Below, in pieces: positions 58,401 to 64,000 of a stretch of 64,000 nt of DNA. Source of the stretch: Sphaerolaimus hirsutus (taxonomy: Eukaryota > Nematoda > Chromadorea > Monhysterida > Sphaerolaimidae); contig OZ038460.1 of the NCBI GenBank assembly GCA_964036195.1, positions 8,249,504-8,313,503 on the forward strand. Reading direction: 5' to 3'. The translations under genes and the position numbers were made by a program. The notes below the pieces were generated by a model, which made no database searches, was not told the DNA's origin, and saw only the letters and a program-made list of their open reading frames with translations. Every line of letters begins with the position of its first letter. Position 1 is the first letter of the stretch.

Positions 58401-61400
58401 GCTATCCGGGTCCAGATGCCAAGCGGATTAGATGCCATTTAGGCCTGACCCCACAGTTCCGCAGTGGGTGGAGCTAGAGGGGTAAAATTTTAGGTGAAAG
58501 CTCAAAACACCTGATATCTTAACCTGTGAAAATTTTATTACCGTAGCTTACCCCTAGCGCGAATGGCGAGCACTGCCGGGGGACTTTTCAGCCGGACTAA
58601 GTAGAAAAAAAATAGAACGTACAGCATATGTGCATTTTCTGCAGAGAATAATAAACAGCTGGACAACTGTCGGATGTTTGGGTGAGAGACAAATGTTAAA
58701 GATTATCATACAACAACCGTACAATATCATCGTACTACTGCCGGACCGTGTGAATGCCCGGTATCATTTTAAACGTCATGCAAAGCGTGAAGGTAATGTA
58801 AAATGCCCTGTAAAATATCAAATTTTATTTTTTACAAGTCGTTTGACATTTTATATGACTTTTGACACTATTGCATGACATTTAACATTTTAAATGGCCC
58901 CATTTAAAATCGATATGCAGCCCACAACAACATTGCAACCCCCGGTGCACCTCTCACTTGCACTGCTCATTCGGTGTCCGCGTTTCTACGTTTGTTGGAG
59001 TAATGGGCCCACACACACAACTGGTTCCGATCCCAATTCAAAGCTTGCATTTAAACATGGTTTGTCGGGTCGTCAGCAAGCTTTGAATTTGGATCGAAAC
59101 CAGTTGACATTTAGTGTCGATGTCAACTAGTGTGTGTAGGGCCAATACGCGGTTGTTTGTTTGTGACGCTGTTCCACGCATATAAATTAGTTAGATAGCA
59201 GGGCAGTGGCGGGGGGGTTCTTCAAAAAATTCCACAATGTTGAAAAAAAGTGTACACCATAAGCCGTATATTTATAATCATTTCTAGCTAGCTTAAATCC
59301 TCGAATAGTTCCTCAGTGGACATATTTTTGCCGTTAGACTTTTTGTGGGGTACAGTTTTTCACTATTTTCAGTCACATTTTTAGCAATTCGTCGTATGTA
59401 CCAACGTTTCGAAAGCGTAGTTACGTTTACCCAAAGTACCCAGGTATCCCGTTGGGTATAATTACATTAACGTTTACATATTCAAAAAGTATCGTTGAGG
59501 CGTCTACTTGTAAATAAATGCAAAGAAAACAAACTTGAAGAAGTCCAGTAAACAAGCGGATTTATTGACTGCTTACCCGTGACAATGTTTTTCTTTAAGG
59601 ACCCCAAAAAAATTTATAAGATATGGATTTATCGACTATTGGATATTAGCGACCACAATGCACACAAAAATCCCCGCAAGAGTGGGCTTATCGACTTATT
59701 GCCCAATCACAAATCTTTTGGCAGAGATCACAACTTTCAAATGCTCTTCACAGACATTGTAAATACCTACACCAGAAAAGGCATGACCATACATAAGATC
59801 AGGGACGTAGCCAGGATTTTTGAGCGGGGGGGGGGCGGATTGTATACGGGGCCCGGCGAACGGGGGGGGGGCGGCGCCCCCCCCCCCTAAAATTTTGCCT
59901 CTGTAGTAGAGGAATGGCGCCATGGCGCTGGCGCCATTCGTAGGCGTGACGCCATGGCGCCACTGGCGCTGGCATTAGCGCCAAAACAGCTGTACATGTC
60001 TATTTTTTCAGGCATATACAGCGACACGGACTGGAATTAATTGTTTTTTACCGGTTTTGAGGCCGCGGATACGGATCAACTGCAAATATATGTTGTGTGA
60101 CGGTAAAATGCGCGCTCGCGCGCAAAATTTTTTCTAACTACACAAAAATCGTCTTCTGGAAGTGCCATTTCTGGCACATTTTTTGACCCGGCCCGGGAAG
60201 GGGGGGGCGGCCGCCCCCCCCCGCCCCCCCCCTGGCTACGTCCTTGCATAAGATAGGCAAATAGGAACCAGAACCATGATTTTGGAAGTGAATATCTATA
60301 AAAAGGTATGAAAAATAGCGATTTTGAGCGAAAATTGGGGTATAGTTTCGCAAAAATCGCTCCAGATAGGTAGATAGCTGGGCTATTTGGGGGGGGGGGG
60401 TTTAGGGGGTAGTAGCCCAAAATTTTGCCTCCGGGATAGATAGATAGCTGGGCGGTTTGGGGGGGCTAACCCCTCCCCCCAACCCCCCCCCCCAATTCGA
60501 GACCCCTGCGGTAGAGTAAATTTTGTCACCCCAGTGGGGGATGGCTTGAGACGCATGCTTAGATGCTGAAAATGAAATCATAAACTGATTATTGACCGAA
60601 CTAGTTCATAATAGCTCTGGTGCCAATTTCGCAAAAAGTGAAGTGAAATAGTAGCGTAGAAATAGAGTAACATTTTCAAACCCTCAGTTCCAACTCAAGC
60701 GAAAAATCTGCACGTCTCCCACTAAATCATCATCACCATCATCATCAGAAACAATGCTCTGTAAGTCAGAATTCATCCAATACGTTTTTATATTCATTTT
60801 TCACTTCGTTTTTCACTTAACCTATCACTTCCCTTTTCACTTCGCTTTACTTTACCCTCGCTATTCCTTCCCTATGTCATTGTTTTCTCACCCAGGCGGC
60901 CAAACTGTGGGGCATAAGGAAAAGTCGCCCCCGCATGAATGCCGAGAAGTTTTTTCGTGCCATGAGATACTATAAGAATCGCGATTTGATTGACCGGGTA
61001 CCCGCGAAGAAAAATACTTTTGTTTTTGGTGAGTTTGGGACCGCAACTTTGCCCTGGGGCCCTTTCCCCACTGCCCTACTGCGTGGATGAAGGTAAATTT
61101 CTCATTTATTTATTACGGTATTTTATCGAATTACTCCCTTGAATTGACCCACCTCGCAATACCCCGGTCTGAGCGAGCTGAGAGAAAATTACCCCACTCG
61201 AAATGCCCCCCCCCCCGTCTGAATAATGTACATGCATGCAAGGTACATTAGGGTTGGAAAAAATCAATTTTTTTTAAACACCTTGATTTTTTTTTAATTT
61301 TGATTTTTTTATTTAATTAAAGTCAGATTTTTTTGAAATCGTCCAAAATGGGGGTATAGAGAAACTATATGTGTATGTTAAGTATCAGACAATGTTTTGT

Positions 61401-63731
61401 TATGACTATTGTGGTCATATTATGACTGTGGAGTCATGGATTTCTTGTGATGGATTTCATGGATTTGTGGAGGCATTAGTAGCAGAGATTTCTTTCAAAA
61501 TATTACGCATATTGCCTTTTGTCAAACATTCGTGACTTCAAGTGAAGTTCAGCATGGAATAGTGCTTAAATAAGGTTGTAAGAGAAGGTTATTACATTGA
61601 CAGTGATGTTACACACTGTAGAAGTATGTGGAAGCATATTGGCTGGATATTATATTCTACACTGGCATACCACGGCTTATTATTGCATGGTAACATGAAT
61701 AAATGGAAGCTTTTACACTAAAAATGCCCCAAAACCCATGAAAACACCAATGGTAATGTGTATGAGTAATTGCATGCTTGCGTGCAAAAAATTGCAAAAT
61801 ACCTAGTAGGTAGTTTGTATAGGTATTAGTGATGGGATGGCGCCATGGCGCTGGCGCCATTTGAGGGCGCATTGGCGCTTGGCGCCTTTTTTGTGGCGCC
61901 TGGCGCCCACATTCTGAAAGGCGTCATGGCGCGCTTGGCACCCTGCTTTAAATTCAAGGTGAGTGCTGTGTAAATGAAAAAAATGACGATCTAAATTCGC
62001 CAGAAAAGTGGTGTGAGTGGGTGGAAATCGTTCATCCAACGGTTTATCAGATGTGTCTGACGGATCAGAAGACAAGAATGATGGACCGTCGAACTTGCAA
62101 AATCATAAATCATTGAAATTCCGTTTTTGTCTATTTCAAGGAAACATTGATTGGAAAAGTCTATTTGAAGTGAATGGATTGTTGTCAAATGACAATTTCC
62201 ATTGTGTTTGAATTCGGCATGTAGATTTTATTTATAATTGTTATGTTGTTAGTCTTGTTTTTGTTCATTACCTCCTGGTGAACGTGAATTAAGAAGAAAA
62301 TGCGTGTCCACGGTGCTGTAGCAACACATGCAGGGTGTTGTAGGCACTTATTTATCCTGGCGCCCTTGACGCCTGGCGCCCTTTTTTCCAAATGGCGCCT
62401 GGCGCCCACTTTCCGAATGGCGCCCTTTTTTCTGGCGCTTTTCCATCACTAATAGGTATACCTATACTTGGGATGGAAAAAATGTGTTTTTTCAACCCGG
62501 TTTTCTAAAAAATTTAAAAGTTATCCTCCCCCTTCCTACCCCTGTGTACATTCTTATCCCCGCTACTGAAATATCACTGCTTGAAAACAGACCCTACATA
62601 AATAGATGGAGAAATATTACACACTTCATTTCAGGCAGCTTTATACGATCCTACATCGGTGTGTCGGATACGGGCGCAGCCACTGGCTGCCCCTTGCCGC
62701 TTCCAACTGCAGAATCTGGCGCCGCTGCGTCACAAAAAGTGCCGCTTAGCCAGGAAGTGACAATGACTATTGAGAGCTCCACCGATGCGCATGTGTGGCT
62801 GGCTGACTTTCAGGTAGGTGCACTGGTGGTGGTGATGCATTGTGTAGGGTTATGGGATCTTGACTAGTGATGTAAAAGCGCCATGGCACTTGGCACTCAC
62901 TTGCTGTTGCGCCATGCCCACGGAAAACGCCATGGCGCTTTTGGCGCTTGGCGCTATATTTAGTCGGCGGCAAGAGCAAAAAGCCTGGCACTGCTGCTTG
63001 GCGCTAGCGCCAAAGCAAAAAGCGCCATGGCGCTTTTGGCGCCATTTTGAGGTGGCGCCATTGCCGCTTGGTGCTGGGGGTTGGTAAAGCGCCATCGCCC
63101 TTTTGGTGCATAACGCTAGACCCCTTGCGCTTTTCACATCACTATTGACACAATTGACAACAGGCTCAGCCCCCCCCTAAATTTTTTCCCTATATAGGGA
63201 CGGAAAGGCGTTTTGGCGCTAGCGCCATACAAAGGCGCCACACCATGGCGTTATTGGCGTTGGCGCCAGCGCCAGGAACCGCTTTATATGTATGTAAATA
63301 TGCATACATATACAGCGAAAGTCGCAAATATATGCTCATTTCCGAGGATCTTTGTTTACAGGGACCGATCCGCTGAAAATACAATGCATGGGGAAGACAA
63401 AATTTTTGAGAAACATAAAAAAATATACGTGAAAAGTTGCATTTTCCGGGACTTTTTAGGTCTCACCCCGGGAAGGGGGGGGCTGCAGCCCCCCCCGCCC
63501 CCCCCCCTAGATACGTCCTTGATTGACAAGGAACGGGATTTGTTGACGTCAGTTGACCAATGTCAAATTTCACTGCCGAATGGATGTGCCCCATTTGGCC
63601 TAAAACATTTTTCGCGTCTAGTATAACATTTATAATTTTATGTTCCTCTGTAGTGCCACCATTTCACTGTGACCACCATTGATCCAAATGACAACATTTT
63701 TAGCGGCTACAGGGCTGCGGTGAATAAATGA
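49453..63731 (+). CDS. ETS-domain transcription factor
   Basis: Exons 49453-49701, 50117-50908 (interrupted by a 487-bp MITE plus its duplication), 51698-51820, 60896-61028, 62635-62813 and 63654-63731 join in frame to about 352 residues if the MITE is discounted. The first two exons encode an Asn/Ser-rich low-complexity region. The next two form the ETS domain: SRLWEFILEMLMDERYSSVI, ITWSGNPDLPYEFQFLDPRK, then AAKLWGIRKSRPRMNAEKFF and FRAMRYYKNRDLIDRVPAKK. The helix-3 Arg pair (RAMRY) that reads GGAA cores is intact. The E74/ESE-like ending (KNTFVFG) is suggestive only. The C-terminal 85 residues are not recognised. The ETS domain is split by a 9-kb intron (51821-60895). The last two exons fit by phase but are less certain than the ETS exons. 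Confidence 0.75.
50350..50836. mobile_element. GATAGATAGCTGG-family hAT-like MITE inside an ETS coding exon
   Basis: The ends CAGGGGTCTCCAGGATTTTG and CTAGGAGACCCCTG are flanked by exact duplications GACGCACC (50342-50349 and 50837-50844). Removing the 487 bp plus one duplication (495 bp) restores an open phase-0 exon from 50117 to 50908. Read through, the element introduces a stop about 70 bp in. Confidence 0.9.
50909..51265. other. ETS intron with ambiguous open frames
   Basis: Around 51000-51135 all three forward frames are partly open. None is needed to join the flanking ETS exons, which are already in phase 0 on both sides. An alternative exon cannot be excluded. Confidence 0.4.
51266..51673. 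mobile_element. TACCGTATTACC MITE immediately before the first ETS-domain exon
   Basis: Ends TACCGTATTACCGCGAATTA and TATTTCGAGGTAATACGGTA with the usual C-tract and AAATAATA blocks. The right end is only 24 bp from the exon at 51698, so the element lies where the polypyrimidine tract and branch point would be expected. Confidence 0.75.
52258..52552 (+). CDS. Small secreted peptide precursor within the ETS intron
   Basis: Exons 52258-52322 and 52402-52552 encode 71 residues. The first exon is almost entirely a signal peptide (MQATLIILAMIMVGISFEIP). The mature part includes SHGFIRSLFLSRAYVNGGEG and ends RRSSMRKRFVG with basic cleavage sites. It shares SRAYV and a glycine terminus with the precursor at 47397-48192. 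The role is unknown. It has the same strand as the host ETS gene, so it could instead be an alternative first or cassette exon, but it has its own ATG and stop. Confidence 0.55.
52553..53779. other. Intronic stretch with one decayed repeat
   Basis: At about 52983-53170 a diverged TAGGGTTCAAAC-family element is seen (GGGTTCAAACCGTAGGGTCC to AATCTCGTTTGGACACTA) with CCCGATCCCG units. The rest is not recognised. Confidence 0.5.
54105..55850. mobile_element. Tc1/mariner-like foldback element nested in 53780-56190
   Basis: Ends CACTACCGTTCATAAAAGTC and GACTTTTATGAACGGTATTG are flanked by TA. A second inverted pair inside (GTGCATAAAAGTCCGGAAAA near 54735 and its complement near 55640) suggests a related element nested in it. 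No transposase is visible. Confidence 0.75.
54174..54590. mobile_element. ACGTATCC-family MITE, innermost of this nest
   Basis: Ends CAGGGACGTATCCAGG and CTGGATACGGCCCTG are flanked by exact duplications CAGATAAG (54166-54173 and 54591-54598). GCGCGCTCGCGCGC lies at 54463-54476. Confidence 0.85.
56215..58530. mobile_element. Compound inverted-repeat element with TGCCAAGC units
   Basis: Several inverted pairs are stacked: outer ends (GATATCAGGTGTTTTGAG near 56219 and CTCAAAACACCTGATATC near 58500); an inner foldback (56285-56395 against 56755-56870); and long arms of about 300 bp (57270-57570 against 57960-58265). GGCATCT/AGATGCC repeats with TGCCAAGC cores cluster at 56885-57050 and 58280-58440. 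No protein family was recognised in any frame. Confidence 0.6.
58531..59799. other. Intronic stretch with decayed repeats
   Basis: A decayed hairpin of the CCAGACCC family lies at 58785-58900. Inverted ends GGCCCACACACACAACTGGT and ACTAGTGTGTGTAGGGCC lie at 59006-59143. The rest is not recognised. Confidence 0.45.
59800..60246. mobile_element. ACGTA(G/T)CC-family MITE
   Basis: Ends CAGGGACGTAGCCAGG and CCTGGCTACGTCCTTG are flanked by exact duplications CATAAGAT (59792-59799 and 60247-60254). The interior has G/C tracts, a GGCGCC cluster and GCGCGCTCGCGCGC at 60110-60123. Confidence 0.85.
60260..60509. mobile_element. Right half of a GATAGATAGCTGG-family MITE
   Basis: The stretch matches the right half of 44527-45034 (ATAGCGATTTTGAGCGAAAA onward), ending CGAGACCCCTG. 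The left half is missing, presumably lost around the adjacent MITE insertion. Confidence 0.65.
61115..61248. mobile_element. Partial TACCGTATTACC-like MITE
   Basis: TACGGTATTTTATCGAATTA, CCCACCTCGCAATACC and GTACATGCATGCAAGGTACA are diverged left-half features of the family. It is cut off by the TAGGGTTGG element starting at 61249. Confidence 0.45.
61249..61826. mobile_element. TAGGGTTGG-family hAT-like element, left part
   Basis: It starts TAGGGTTGGAAAAAATCAAT, and its interior is the reverse complement of much of 45232-45922 (for example CATATTATGACTGTGGAGTC). The right end was not found; another MITE follows at 61827. Confidence 0.6.
61827..62451. mobile_element. hAT-like MITE with TAGTGATGG ends and GGCGCC array
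   Basis: Ends TAGTGATGGGATGGCGCC and GGCGCTTTTCCATCACTA are flanked by exact duplications ATAGGTAT (61819-61826 and 62452-62459). GGCGCC/TGGCGC units cluster at both ends around a unique core. Confidence 0.85.
62865..63144. mobile_element. MITE with TAGTGATG ends and GCGCCATGGCGC array
   Basis: Ends TAGTGATGTAAAAGCGCC and GCGCTTTTCACATCACTA. The interior is almost wholly GGCGCTTGGCGC-like. An 8-bp duplication is not seen, only TTGAC on both sides. It lies in the last intron of the ETS gene. Confidence 0.7.
63161..63521. mobile_element. ACGTATCC-family MITE with left-end deletion
   Basis: Exact duplications ATTGACAA (63153-63160 and 63522-63529) flank an element whose left end goes directly from CAGG to CTCAGCCCCC, lacking about 60 bp of the usual terminus. 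The right end GATACGTCCTTG is intact. Confidence 0.8.
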
Positions 63732-64000
63732 GAAGCGAATGGCTGTGATGCGATTGTAATTTGTGTGTCATTTTAAATCGTGATGATCTTTGCTCAGCAA
63801 GTTGATCTTTCAGTTATGCTCTGCATTCTAGTTTTCCTCTACTAGTCGGTCGTTTGAGTTTTTTTCGTTTCTTCATGATATGAAGGGGGTTGTGCTGAAC
63901 CCACCCCTCTCTGGTACCTGTTAAATAACTGTCGAAACCAGGAACTATCTGTGTAAAATGGTAATTACGTTTTATGATTACTTTGCGCCACCAAGTTAAT
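63732..64000. other. 3' flank of the ETS gene
   Basis: Presumed 3' UTR. AATAAA overlaps the stop codon region at 63724-63729, and no later signal is obvious before the window edge. Nothing else was recognised. Confidence 0.4.

Overview
This is animal nuclear DNA: every confident gene is split by GT-AG introns, spacing is wide, and roughly half of the window is recognisable transposon sequence. The gene content (an EDC3 orthologue, NDUFA13/GRIM-19, an ETS factor, and a secreted protein of the arthropod DUF7042-DUF7045 type) points to an invertebrate, most likely an arthropod or close relative. The species cannot be named from sequence alone. All gene models were built by eye from splice phases; each reads through in one consistent frame.

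Layout. 1-7.2 kb: no gene recognised, with old transposon scraps. 7.2-13.0 kb (+): 12 exons of a secreted cysteine-rich protein (signal-peptide exon not found). 15.2-22.0 kb (+): complete 11-exon EDC3 (mRNA decapping). 22.5-30.5 kb: nested DNA transposons and a few unassigned possible exons. 30.5-36.0 kb: an apparently recent, nearly intact Penelope-like retroelement with an N-terminal GIY-YIG nuclease, flanked by about 300-bp pseudo-LTRs and sitting inside a non-autonomous hAT-like element. 38.0-43.8 kb (-): five-exon gene with a possible CUE-like start and a coiled coil. 44.3-48.9 kb (-): NDUFA13, with a two-exon secreted-peptide gene on the opposite strand inside its second intron. 49.5-63.7 kb (+): ETS-domain gene whose DNA-binding domain is split by a 9-kb intron full of transposons and holding a second small secreted-peptide gene.

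Mobile DNA. Most repeats are short non-autonomous DNA transposons. Many have exact 8-bp target duplications (hAT-like); some have TA duplications (Tc1/mariner-like). They are often nested, up to four deep. Several carry internal simple arrays (GGGATC, ACTCG, GGCGCC), and a GC-rich palindrome recurs in families with different ends. No intact transposase was seen.

Most notable: (1) the pseudo-LTRs of the Penelope-like element hold all three conserved core segments of a hammerhead ribozyme with three complementary stems, but in a non-canonical strand order, within a predicted intron of ORF1; (2) ORF1 resembles the RRM/CTD type of L1 ORF1 proteins; (3) a hAT-like MITE has landed in an ETS coding exon, adding 495 bp (3 x 165) and leaving usable-looking splice sites around it; (4) one EDC3 intron is almost entirely a palindromic hairpin repeat.
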